DNA of 11,703 nucleotides from BQJD01 sp965652415 (lineage in GTDB: Bacteria; Pseudomonadota; Gammaproteobacteria; Arenicellales; CAJQKF01), in contig CBFGVH010000095.1 in NCBI GenBank assembly GCA_965652415.1, forward strand, positions 1 to 11,703, in the 5' to 3' direction. Both the position numbers and the translations under genes were made by a program. Under the pieces are notes generated by a model, which saw nothing but the letters and a program-made list of their open reading frames with translations, did not search any database and had not been told where the DNA came from. This document shows positions 1 through 6,325 of this stretch, one piece after another (positions within the stretch are counted from its first letter, which is position 1; each line of letters starts with the position of its first letter).

Positions 1-70
1 CTACACCGCGGCTTCGATCTGCCGTGAGGCCGGGTTTGGGCACTGTAGGAGCCGGACTGCCGGCGATACT
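1..70. repeat. REP-like repeat remnant
   Basis: Positions 44-67 read TGTAGGAG, then a variable stretch, then GCCGGCGAT. This matches the reverse complement of the repeat core at 5149-5174 and 5223-5248 with one gap and a few differences. Positions 1-24 (ctaca...ggcttcg...tgccg) resemble the other half of those units. It looks like a diverged, inverted member of the same interspersed family, cut by the window edge. No gene is visible in this stretch. Membership is inferred by eye from the shared core. Confidence 0.45.
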
Positions 71-86
71 GCCATGTCGCGGCTTT

Positions 87-115
87 TTGTCTCGGCGCCG
101 CCGCGGCGATATGAT
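87..115 (+). promoter_or_regulatory. Candidate sigma70 promoter of paaGHI
   Basis: TTGTCT at 87-92 and TATGAT at 110-115 are separated by exactly 17 bases, matching 4 of 6 and 5 of 6 consensus positions. The hexamers stand out in otherwise GC-rich sequence. The predicted start, near 122, would give a leader of about 34 bases before paaG. No operator could be recognised in the leader. Confidence 0.5.
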
Positions 116-155
116 TGTCGCGAACCTGCCGTAATACCAACCGGAATGCTTTTCC

Positions 156-941
156 ATGGCCTTCACCACCATCGACCTCGAGGCGGACGACGGCGTCGCC
201 GTGCTGGCGTTCAATCGTCCGCAGACGCTCAACAGCGTCAACGCGGCGATGCATGCCGAGCTGCGCGAGGCACTCGACGGCGTGCGCGACGACTCCGCGA
301 TTCGCTGCCTGCTCATCACCGGCCGCGGCCGCGCCTTCTGCGCAGGGCAGGATCTCGCCGAGCGCGCGGCGGGGCCGATGCCGCCGGACCTCGAGGCTTC
401 GCTCAACGACAACTACAACCCGCTGATACGCCGCATCACGGCGCTGGCCAAGCCGGTGGTGTGCGCGGTCAACGGCGTGGCCGCGGGTGCCGGCGCCAGC
501 ATTGCGCTGGCCTGCGACATCGTTCTGGCGGCGCGCTCGGCGAGCTTCATCCAGTCGTTCGGCAGGGTGGGACTCGTTCCGGACAGCGGCGGCAGCTGGT
601 GGCTGCCGCATCTCGTCGGCCGCGCCCGCGCCATGGGCCTGGCGATGACGGGCGAGCGGCTGAGTGCGGAACGCGCCGAGGCGTGGGGGCTGATCTGGCG
701 CTGCGTCGACGATGACGCGCTGGCCGACGAGGCGATGGCGCTGGCGCGGCGCCTGGCGGCGCAGCCGACGCTCGGCCTTGCGCGCACGAAGCAGGCCATC
801 ACCGCGGCGGCGCACAACGACCTCGACAGCCAGCTCGATCTCGAGGCCCGCCTGCAAGGTGAGTGCGGACTGAGCGACGACTACCGCGAGGGGGTCAGCG
901 CGTTCATCGAGAAGCGCGAACCCCTGTTCCGGGGACGCTGA
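156..941 (+). CDS. paaG: PaaG, 1,2-epoxyphenylacetyl-CoA isomerase
   Basis: This is a 261-residue crotonase-fold enzyme. PaaG converts ring-1,2-epoxyphenylacetyl-CoA to the seven-membered oxepin-CoA in the cytoplasmic phenylacetate pathway, and it can also isomerise enoyl-CoA double bonds. Visible features are the CoA-binding and oxyanion-hole segments CAGQDL (62-67) and NGVAAGAGAS (106-115), the catalytic Asp143 in VPDSGG, and a C-terminal YREGVSAFIEKR stretch typical of the PaaG subgroup rather than of generic enoyl-CoA hydratases. Length matches E. coli PaaG (about 262). The ATG at 156 is chosen because a weak GGAA lies 9 bases upstream and the N-terminus aligns with the family. The stop is two bases from the paaH start, so the genes are probably co-transcribed. 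PaaF is a related alternative, but the central PDSGG region favours PaaG. Confidence 0.9.
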   Translation: MAFTTIDLEADDGVAVLAFNRPQTLNSVNAAMHAELREALDGVRDDSAIRCLLITGRGRAFCAGQDLAERAAGPMPPDLEASLNDNYNPLIRRITALAKPVVCAVNGVAAGAGASIALACDIVLAARSASFIQSFGRVGLVPDSGGSWWLPHLVGRARAMGLAMTGERLSAERAEAWGLIWRCVDDDALADEAMALARRLAAQPTLGLARTKQAITAAAHNDLDSQLDLEARLQGECGLSDDYREGVSAFIEKREPLFRGR

Positions 942-943
942 AA

Positions 944-2476
944 ATGACGTGGAATGAATTGGCCGCGGCCGACACGGTCGGCGTGATCGGCGCCGGCACC
1001 ATGGGCGCCGGCATCGCCCAGGTCGCCGCGGCGGCGGGCCACGAGGTGTACCTGTTCGACGCCGCCGCCGGCGCCGCGGCGAAGGGCATCGAGCGCATCG
1101 CCGCCGGACTCGAGAAGCTGGTGGCGCGGGGTCGCATGGAAGCCGATGCGCGCAACGAATTGGTGGCGCGCATTCACGCGGCGGACGAGACGGACAAGCT
1201 CGCCGGCTGCGCGCTGGTGATCGAGGCCATCGTCGAGGACCTCGACGTCAAGCGCGACGTGTTCGCGCGACTCGAGAAGATCTGCGGCGACGACGCCATC
1301 CTCGCCTCCAACACCTCGTCATTGTCGATCACCGCCATCGCCGCGCATCTCGACCGACCGCAACGCGTGGTGGGCATGCACTTCTTCAACCCGGCGCCGA
1401 TCATGAAGCTGGTGGAAGTCGTCTCGGGACTGGACACCGACCCCGCTGTCGCCGAGCGAGCCTTCGCCACCGCGCGCGCCTGGGGCAAGCACCCCGTGCA
1501 CGCGCGCTCGACACCGGGTTTCATCGTCAACCGCGTGGCGCGGCCGTTCTACGGCGAGGCGCTCAGGCTGCTCGAGGAACGCGCCGCCCCGGTCGCCACT
1601 CTCGATGCCGTGATGCGCGACGCCGGCGGCTTTCGCATGGGTCCGTTCGAGCTCATGGACCTGATAGGGATCGACGTCAATTACGCGGTTACCCGCTCGG
1701 TGTACGAGGCCTTCTACAACGACCCGCGCTACCTGCCCTCGCTCGAGCAGAAGGAGCGCGTCGACGGCGGCCGGCTGGGCCGCAAGAGCGGGCGCGGCTT
1801 CTACGACTACGGAGACGACGCCCCCGCGCCAGACCCGCACCCGGCGAACACGCGAGAGGCGCCCGGCGCGGTCGAGATCGGTCCCCTGCCGGACCTGCTG
1901 GCGCCCCTCGTCGAGCGCATCAAGGCGGCCGGCATCGTCACCGAGACGCGGGCGGACCTCGGCGATGTGATCCGCTTCGACGGCGGCGAGCTTGCGCTCA
2001 CCGACGGGCGCACCGCCGCCCGACGCGCCTTCGAGGACATGCACGTCAACCTCTCGCTGTTCGACCTTTGCCTCGACTTCGGCGCCTCGAAGGCGGTGGC
2101 GATGACGGCCGCGGCCGGCTGCCCCGACGCTGTGCACCACCGGGCCCAGGGACTGATGCAGGCCGCCGGTTTCACGGTGTACGAGGTGGCCGACACGCCG
2201 GCGCTGGTGGTGATGCGCATCGTCTCGATGATCGTCAACGAGGCCGCCGAGGCGGTGCTCACCGGCGTCGCCGACGCCGCCGGCGTCGACACCGCAATGC
2301 TGAGCGGGGTCAATTATCCCAGGGGACCGCTGTCGCTGGCCGACGAGATCGGCGCCGAAACGGTGCTCACCGTGCTCAACCACCTGCAGCAGGCCTACGG
2401 TCTCGACCGCTACCGGCCGTCGCTGGAACTGCAGCAGCGGGTGTACACCTCGCGGACCTTTCATGGGCGCAGTTGA
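944..2476 (+). CDS. paaH: PaaH, 3-hydroxyadipyl-CoA dehydrogenase
   Basis: PaaH oxidises (S)-3-hydroxyadipyl-CoA to 3-oxoadipyl-CoA with NAD+ late in phenylacetate breakdown. Translation from ATG 944 gives 510 residues, close to the long PaaH type and larger than short-chain-substrate 3-hydroxybutyryl-CoA dehydrogenases of about 280. The N-terminal Rossmann domain begins with GAGTMG (16-21). Ser and Asn of SNTSS (122-126) and the catalytic His146 of GMHFFNP follow. NR in GFIVNRVARPF marks the start of the C-terminal 3HCDH domain, and a second 3HCDH-like domain occupies roughly residues 400-500. An in-frame ATG at 863 would overlap the paaG coding region by 79 bases, so the downstream ATG is preferred. 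The 3' end overlaps the possible upstream start of paaI. The set lacks paaJ here, so the following thiolase step must be encoded elsewhere. Confidence 0.9.
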   Translation: MTWNELAAADTVGVIGAGTMGAGIAQVAAAAGHEVYLFDAAAGAAAKGIERIAAGLEKLVARGRMEADARNELVARIHAADETDKLAGCALVIEAIVEDLDVKRDVFARLEKICGDDAILASNTSSLSITAIAAHLDRPQRVVGMHFFNPAPIMKLVEVVSGLDTDPAVAERAFATARAWGKHPVHARSTPGFIVNRVARPFYGEALRLLEERAAPVATLDAVMRDAGGFRMGPFELMDLIGIDVNYAVTRSVYEAFYNDPRYLPSLEQKERVDGGRLGRKSGRGFYDYGDDAPAPDPHPANTREAPGAVEIGPLPDLLAPLVERIKAAGIVTETRADLGDVIRFDGGELALTDGRTAARRAFEDMHVNLSLFDLCLDFGASKAVAMTAAAGCPDAVHHRAQGLMQAAGFTVYEVADTPALVVMRIVSMIVNEAAEAVLTGVADAAGVDTAMLSGVNYPRGPLSLADEIGAETVLTVLNHLQQAYGLDRYRPSLELQQRVYTSRTFHGRS

Positions 2477-2477
2477 C

Positions 2478-2921
2478 ATGAGCGAAGCGGAATCGATGGA
2501 CCCCCAGGAGACGGCCCGCGCCGCGGCCGCGGCGATGCTTGAAGGCGACCTGTGCACGAAGGACCTCGGCATGGAGATCCTCTCGGTCGGGCCGGGGGTG
2601 GCGACGCTCGCCATGACCGTGCGCGAGGACATGCTCAACGGCCACGGCACCTGCCACGGCGGCATGATCTTCACCCTCGCCGACAGCTGCTTCGCCTACG
2701 CCTGCAACTCGCACGACAGGAACGCGGTGGCCGTCAGTTGCCTGATCGACTTCGTCGCCCCGGCGAGGCTCGGCGACGTGCTGACGGCGGTGGCGCGCGA
2801 GATCTCGCTGGTGGGCCGCAACGGCCTCTACGACGTCGCGGTGAGCAACCAGGACGGCGTCGAGGTGGCCCACTTTCGCGGCAAGTGCCGCATCATCAAG
2901 GGCAGCGTTACCGGCAAGTAG
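2478..2921 (+). CDS. paaI: PaaI, hydroxyphenylacetyl-CoA thioesterase
   Basis: This is a hotdog-fold thioesterase of 147 residues. PaaI hydrolyses ring-hydroxylated phenylacetyl-CoA and related dead-end CoA esters, freeing trapped CoA during phenylacetate catabolism. The signature NGHGTCHGG (54-62) and LAD with the catalytic Asp69 match E. coli PaaI, as do FAYACNS and the C-terminal FRGK segment. An in-frame ATG at 2463 would add five residues and overlap paaH by 14 bases. I chose 2478, which follows the paaH stop by one base, because family members start near this point; 2463 remains possible. Three paa genes lie in a row with no gaps, so one transcript is likely. The stop codon is six bases from the convergent gloB stop, which leaves no room for a terminator between them. 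Confidence 0.88.
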   Translation: MSEAESMDPQETARAAAAAMLEGDLCTKDLGMEILSVGPGVATLAMTVREDMLNGHGTCHGGMIFTLADSCFAYACNSHDRNAVAVSCLIDFVAPARLGDVLTAVAREISLVGRNGLYDVAVSNQDGVEVAHFRGKCRIIKGSVTGK

Positions 2922-2927
2922 TTGCCA

Positions 2928-3701
2928 TCAGAAGTTGTCCTTGCGCCGGCGGGTCTCGGCGAAGACCTCAGCCGGCGGCCGGCCGGCGAGACCGATGCCC
3001 GCGGCGAAGTCGGCGGCGTCGGCGCGCAGGAACGGGTTGGTGCGGCGCTCCAGCGCCACGGTGGTCGGTATGGTCGGCCGCTTGTCGCGCCGCGCGGCCT
3101 CCACCTCGGTCATGCGGCGCTTGAGGTCCTCGTTGTCCGGGTCCACCGAGAGCGCGAAGCGGCCGTTGGCCAGGGTGTACTCGTGGGCGCAGTAGATCCT
3201 CGTCTCCTCCGGCAGGCGCCGCAGCCTCGACAGCGAGTCCCACATCTGCGCCGGGCTGCCCTCGAACAGCCGCCCGCAGCCCATGGCGAACAGGGTGTCG
3301 CCGACGAACGCCAGCGACTGGTCGGGGATGTAGTAGACGATGTGCCCGACCGTGTGCCCGGGCGTCTCCAGCACCTCGACCGTGTGGCCGGCAAAGTCGA
3401 AGGTATCGCCGTCGCGCACCGTGACGTCGATGCCGGGGATGCGCGCCGCGTCGGCGCCGTTGCCGATGATGGTGCAGCCGGTGGCGCGCTTGATCTCGAG
3501 GTTGCCGCCGGTGTGGTCGGGATGGTGGTGGGTGTTGAAGATCCAGCCGAGCGTCCAGCCCGTGCGCTCGAGCTCGGCCAGGATGGGCCGCGCCTCGGGC
3601 GTGTCGATGCAGGCGGTGTCTCCGCTTTCGGGGTCGTGCACGAGGTAGCCGTAGTTGTCGCTCAGGCAGGGAAACATGCGGATCTCGAGGTTCGCCGTCA
3701 T
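2928..3701 (-). CDS. gloB: GloB, hydroxyacylglutathione hydrolase (glyoxalase II)
   Basis: GloB hydrolyses S-D-lactoylglutathione to D-lactate and glutathione, the second step of methylglyoxal detoxification in the cytosol. The protein has 257 residues, as expected. It has a metallo-beta-lactamase fold with the binuclear metal ligands THHHPDH (His58, His60, Asp62, His63), His116 in ETPGHTVGH, Asp135 in FVGDT and His173 in CAHEYT. The C-terminal substrate-binding domain carries RRTNPFLR, the usual glutathione-contact region. The ATG at 3701 overlaps the tcdA stop as ATGA. A near-perfect Shine-Dalgarno (AAGGAGGT) sits inside the last tcdA codons, about six bases upstream. That spacing decides the start and implies translational coupling to tcdA. 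No separate promoter is visible. Confidence 0.93.
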   Translation of the reverse strand: MTANLEIRMFPCLSDNYGYLVHDPESGDTACIDTPEARPILAELERTGWTLGWIFNTHHHPDHTGGNLEIKRATGCTIIGNGADAARIPGIDVTVRDGDTFDFAGHTVEVLETPGHTVGHIVYYIPDQSLAFVGDTLFAMGCGRLFEGSPAQMWDSLSRLRRLPEETRIYCAHEYTLANGRFALSVDPDNEDLKRRMTEVEAARRDKRPTIPTTVALERRTNPFLRADAADFAAGIGLAGRPPAEVFAETRRRKDNF

Positions 3702-4576
3702 TCGTGACCTCCTTCTTGTGTCGGTTGCTTCGGCGCCTGGCGGGCGGCGAGCTTCTTCAGCACGTGCCCCACGGCGACGAAGGCGAAGCTGGCGGTGATG
3801 TGGGTGGCCGAGCCGAGGCCGCCGGCGCAGGACAGGCCGGTGACGGCGTCGGCGCGGCGCTTGTCGCGGCACACCTCGCCGCCCGCCAGCGCGAACACCA
3901 CCTGCTCGGCGGAATACACGCACGGCACGTCGAAGCGGCGGCCGGCGCTGCGGGTGAAACCGTAGCGGGCGCGCAGCAGTTTGCGCACCTTGGCCAGCAG
4001 CGGGTCGTGCTCGGTGCGCGACAGGTCGGCGAGGCGCACGCGGGTGGCGTCGAGCCGCCCGCCGGCGCCGCCGACGGTGACCACGGGCGAGCGAGCGCGC
4101 CGGCAGCGGGCGACGATCTCGGCCTTGACGCGGAAGTCGTCGGCACAGTCGATCACGAAGTCGTAGCGCCCGGGCAGAAGCTCGGCGGCGTTGGCGACGG
4201 TGACGAAGTCGTCGACGAGGTGCACCGCGCAGTGGGGGTTGATGGCGGCGATGCGCCGCGCCATGACCTCGATCTTGGCCATGCCGAGGGTGGTCGAGTC
4301 CGCCACGACCTGGCGGTTGATGTTGGACTCGGCGACGTGGTCCATGTCGATCAGCGTGATCGCCCCGACCCCGCTTCGCGCCAGCGCCTCGGCCGCCCAC
4401 GAGCCGACCCCGCCGACGCCCACCACGCACACGTGGCCGGCGGCGATGCGGGTCATGCCGGCGGCGCCGTAGAGGCGGGCTATGCCGCCGAAGCGGCGCG
4501 CGGGGTCGGGAAAAAAGGGGACGGAGGCTTTTTCCGCAGGAAAATGCCTCCGTCCCCTTTTTTCGGTATCAAGCAT
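3698..4576 (-). CDS. tcdA: TcdA (CsdL), tRNA t6A37 cyclising dehydratase
   Basis: TcdA is an E1/ThiF-like ATP-dependent enzyme that cyclises threonylcarbamoyladenosine to ct6A at position 37 of ANN-decoding tRNAs. The 292-residue product aligns with E. coli TcdA from RFGGIARLYG (28-37) onward. It shows the nucleotide-binding GVGGVGSW (53-60), LIDMD (75-79), NINRQ (85-89), the TTGGAGG-like VTVGGAGG segment and a C-terminal FAFVAVGHVLKK. Residues 5-22 are unusual: they are encoded by a palindromic repeat (4510-4564). ATG 4576 is the only ATG that keeps RFGGxARLYG; a TAG lies two codons upstream in frame and no GTG or TTG is available. The next ATG, Met41 at 4456, would lose that motif. No clear Shine-Dalgarno precedes 4576. 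The start is therefore less sure than the function. Confidence 0.88.
   Translation of the reverse strand: MLDTEKRGRRHFPAEKASVPFFPDPARRFGGIARLYGAAGMTRIAAGHVCVVGVGGVGSWAAEALARSGVGAITLIDMDHVAESNINRQVVADSTTLGMAKIEVMARRIAAINPHCAVHLVDDFVTVANAAELLPGRYDFVIDCADDFRVKAEIVARCRRARSPVVTVGGAGGRLDATRVRLADLSRTEHDPLLAKVRKLLRARYGFTRSAGRRFDVPCVYSAEQVVFALAGGEVCRDKRRADAVTGLSCAGGLGSATHITASFAFVAVGHVLKKLAARQAPKQPTQEGGHE
4510..4564. repeat. Palindromic repeat GGGGACGGAGG, copy 1
   Basis: A 19-bp perfect stem (4510-4528 with 4546-4564) has core AAAAAAGGGGACGGAGGC. It is capped by an inner TTTCC-GCA-GGAAA hairpin, so the whole 55-base unit is almost fully palindromic. A second copy at 11346-11400 shares the same arms and a similar loop in the same orientation. 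It reads as a REP-type or miniature mobile element; similar elements are known to be moved by REP-associated tyrosine transposases, but none is encoded here. In the tcdA mRNA the right arm ends in six U, giving a terminator-like hairpin inside codons 5-22. Confidence 0.8.
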
Positions 4577-4617
4577 GGGCTATGGGCGGACGTGACGATG
4601 CGTTGGCGGGCGCGGTA

Positions 4618-4627
4618 ATGGTACCAT
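4618..4627. promoter_or_regulatory. Palindromic extended -10 candidate between divergent genes
   Basis: ATGGTACCAT is a perfect 10-base palindrome between tcdA and the lumazine synthase gene. On either strand it reads TG-G-TACCAT, an extended -10 with 4 of 6 matches to TATAAT. Predicted starts would give leaders of roughly 35-40 bases to both ATGs. No -35 hexamer is recognisable on either side, so this is only a candidate. Confidence 0.28.
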
Positions 4628-4674
4628 GCGCGCCCGCCCCGCGCCCTCGGCGCGCCGCCCCCACGGAGACTGCG

Positions 4675-5079
4675 ATGAGCCGTCGAATCGCCCTGGTGCT
4701 CGGTTCGTTTCACCGCGCACGCATTGAACTGATGCTGGACGAGGCCCGCGCCGCGGCGGGCGAGCACGGCCTCGACATCGTCGACGAGGTGTGGGTGCCG
4801 GGATCGATGGAAAAGCCGCTGGCGCTCAAGCGCCTGCTCGTGCGCGACGACGTCGACGGCGCCGTGGCACTCGGCATCATCGAGCGCGGCGAGACGGCCC
4901 ACGGCCTGGTCATGGGACAGGCGGTGATCGGCGCCATCGTCGACCTGCAGCTCGAGCTCATGAAGCCGGTCGGCGTCGGCATCCTCGGCCCGGAAATCTT
5001 CCCGAGCCAGATCGACGGGCGCCTTCGGTCGTATGCGCGCAATGCGGTGGCGGCGGTGGCGGCGATGCTCGAACCGTAG
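4675..5079 (+). CDS. ribH: Archaeal-type 6,7-dimethyl-8-ribityllumazine synthase
   Basis: Lumazine synthase condenses 5-amino-6-ribitylaminouracil with dihydroxybutanone phosphate in riboflavin synthesis. The 134-residue protein lacks the N-terminal extension of typical bacterial RibH. It follows the archaeal pattern (as in Methanocaldococcus): KRLLVRDDVDGAV, GETAH, DLQLELMKPVGVGI, GPE. Recognisable active-site positions are Phe12, the VPG loop (41-43), phosphate-contacting Glu73-Thr74, His76 (equivalent of B. subtilis His88) and Arg116 (Arg127). The Asn that usually follows Phe is His13. The ATG at 4675 is chosen because GGAGA (4665-4669) lies five bases upstream and the family motif begins immediately after it; in-frame ATGs at 4582 and 4618 would add a low-complexity leader. 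No other rib gene is nearby, so it may be a second copy, and the exact substrate is inferred. Confidence 0.72.
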   Translation: MSRRIALVLGSFHRARIELMLDEARAAAGEHGLDIVDEVWVPGSMEKPLALKRLLVRDDVDGAVALGIIERGETAHGLVMGQAVIGAIVDLQLELMKPVGVGILGPEIFPSQIDGRLRSYARNAVAAVAAMLEP

Positions 5080-5103
5080 GGTCGAGCCCTGGCACTGCAC
5101 GAC

Positions 5104-5165
5104 GTAAGCCTGCCGGCGATTCTTTCCGGTGGCGTGCCCGCCGATGCAATCGCCTGCAGGCTTAC
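5104..5165. repeat. Inverted repeat of the REP-like core
   Basis: The 17-base arms 5104-5120 and 5149-5165 are inverted copies with a single mismatch (GTAAGCCTGCCGGCGAT against GTAAGCCTGCAGGCGAT). They begin 25 bases after the lumazine synthase stop. They could fold as a hairpin at the 3' end of that transcript, but no T-run follows, so a classical terminator is not supported. The right arm is also part of the first direct-repeat unit. Confidence 0.65.
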
Positions 5166-5265
5166 CTCCTACAGCGGCTTCGGCATGCCGGTGATGTCTC
5201 CCGCGCCGTGCCCACCGACGCAATCGCCTGCAGGCTTACCTCCTACAGTGGCTTCGGCATGCCGG
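5134..5265. repeat. Two REP-like direct repeat units, 74-bp period
   Basis: Units 5134-5191 and 5208-5265 (58 bases each) are identical except at three positions (5140/5214, 5145/5219, 5175/5249). Each holds the core ATCGCCTGCAGGCTTAC, then CTCCTACAG, then GGCTTCGGCATGCCGG. Related diverged sequence occurs at 1-70 and 11662-11703. The 301-base gap 5080-5380 contains only these repeats and the candidate promoter; I see no gene in it. The pattern resembles Pseudomonas-type REP sequences (TGTAGGAG...GCGAT) rather than CRISPR. Confidence 0.8.
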
Positions 5266-5294
5266 CGGATTGTCCCGGCACGGTGTGCGGCGAC

Positions 5295-5324
5295 TTGACA
5301 GGGGCCGCCCCTTGGCCTTATTTA
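5295..5324 (+). promoter_or_regulatory. Candidate promoter of ilvE
   Basis: A perfect TTGACA at 5295-5300 is followed after 18 bases by TATTTA at 5319-5324, which matches only the first half of a -10 hexamer. The predicted start near 5331 would leave a leader of about 50 bases. It lies 29 bases after the last REP-like unit. No leader-peptide attenuator could be made out. Confidence 0.42.
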
Positions 5325-5380
5325 GGGCGGGTTTTGCCGCGTCTTTTCAATATCCCCTATCCAGACCCGACTCGAACATC

Positions 5381-6313
5381 GTGAACGCCCCGACGTCCTT
5401 TTCCGACCGCGACGGCACCATCTGGTACGACGGACAGATGGTGCCGTGGCGCGAGGCCACCACCCACGTGCTGACCCACACGCTGCATTACGGACTCGGC
5501 GTGTTCGAGGGCGTGCGCGCCTACAAGACCGCCGAGGGCACGGCCATCTTCCGCCTGAAGGAGCATACCGAGCGGCTCTTCCGCTCGGCGCATATCCTCG
5601 CCATGAAGATTCCGTGGGACCGCGACACGCTGAACCAGGCGCAGATCGACGTGGTGCGCGCCAACGGCCTGGAATCGGCCTATATCCGGCCGCTCGCCTT
5701 CTACGGCTCAGAGGGCATGGGCATTCGCGCCGACATGCTGCAGACCCACATCGCCATCGCCACGTGGTCGTGGGGCGCCTACCTCGGCGACGAGGGGATG
5801 GAAAAGGGAATCAAGGTCCGCACCTCCTCGCTGACCCGGCACCACGTCAACATCACCATGTGCCGGGCCAAGGCCTGCGGCAACTACATCAACTCCATCC
5901 TGGCGCTGCAGGAAGCAGTGGCGGCGGGCTGTGACGAGGCGCTGATGCTGGACGCCAGCGGCTACGTCATGGAAGGCACCGGCGAGAACGTGTTCATCGT
6001 TCGCGACGGCGTGGTCTACACCCCCGACCTGACCTCGGCCCTGGAAGGCATCACCCGCGACACGGTGATGAAGCTCATGGCCGAGCTCGGCATCGAGGTG
6101 CGCGAGAAGCGCATCACCCGCGACGAGGTCTACGTCGCCGACGAGGCCTTCTTCACCGGCACCGCCGCCGAGGTCACGCCGATCCGCGAGCTCGACGGAC
6201 GCACCATCGGCCCCGGCCACCGCGGGCCGCTCACCGAGCGCGTGCAGAAGGCCTACTTCGACTGCGTCGAGGGGCGCTCGGCCCAGCACCGGGACTGGCT
6301 CACGTACATCTGA
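5381..6313 (+). CDS. ilvE: IlvE, branched-chain amino acid aminotransferase
   Basis: IlvE is a fold-type IV PLP enzyme that transfers the amino group between glutamate and the 2-oxo acids of leucine, isoleucine and valine. From GTG 5381 the product is 310 residues, matching the roughly 309-residue family. Visible are HTLHYGLGVFEGVRAY (33-48), the PLP lysine Lys164 in RAKACGNY, EGTGENVF with the phosphate-contacting Glu, GITRDTV, and FFTGTAAEVTPI near the C-terminus. An in-frame ATG at 5270 would start inside the repeat region and prefix about 37 residues without family similarity, so GTG 5381 is preferred, although no good Shine-Dalgarno precedes it. It heads the gene run into the LPS-core genes, an arrangement also seen in Pseudomonas (ilvE next to waaF). 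Confidence 0.93.
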   Translation: MNAPTSFSDRDGTIWYDGQMVPWREATTHVLTHTLHYGLGVFEGVRAYKTAEGTAIFRLKEHTERLFRSAHILAMKIPWDRDTLNQAQIDVVRANGLESAYIRPLAFYGSEGMGIRADMLQTHIAIATWSWGAYLGDEGMEKGIKVRTSSLTRHHVNITMCRAKACGNYINSILALQEAVAAGCDEALMLDASGYVMEGTGENVFIVRDGVVYTPDLTSALEGITRDTVMKLMAELGIEVREKRITRDEVYVADEAFFTGTAAEVTPIRELDGRTIGPGHRGPLTERVQKAYFDCVEGRSAQHRDWLTYI

Positions 6314-6325
6314 CAAGCGCGATTC

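Noticed and set aside
863..943. Upstream ATG for paaH at 863
   Set aside because: It would overlap paaG extensively in another frame, and the extra 27 residues are Arg-rich antisense-like sequence; the Rossmann motif sits at the usual distance from ATG 944.
3704..4618. 304-codon plus-strand frame opposite tcdA
   Set aside because: No family motifs and a composition typical of antisense frames in GC-rich genes; tcdA on the minus strand has clear E1-like motifs.
4582..4674. Longer N-terminus for the lumazine synthase gene (ATG 4582 or 4618)
   Set aside because: The added residues are Ala/Pro/Arg-rich without family similarity, and the good GGAGA ribosome site fits only ATG 4675.
5104..5165. 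Intrinsic terminator of the lumazine synthase gene
   Set aside because: The inverted repeat has a 28-base spacer and no T-run after either arm; its arms are copies of the repeat family core.
5134..5265. Possible CRISPR array
   Set aside because: Only two units with similarity extending through most of the period, plus an inverted copy; no regular spacers and no cas gene.
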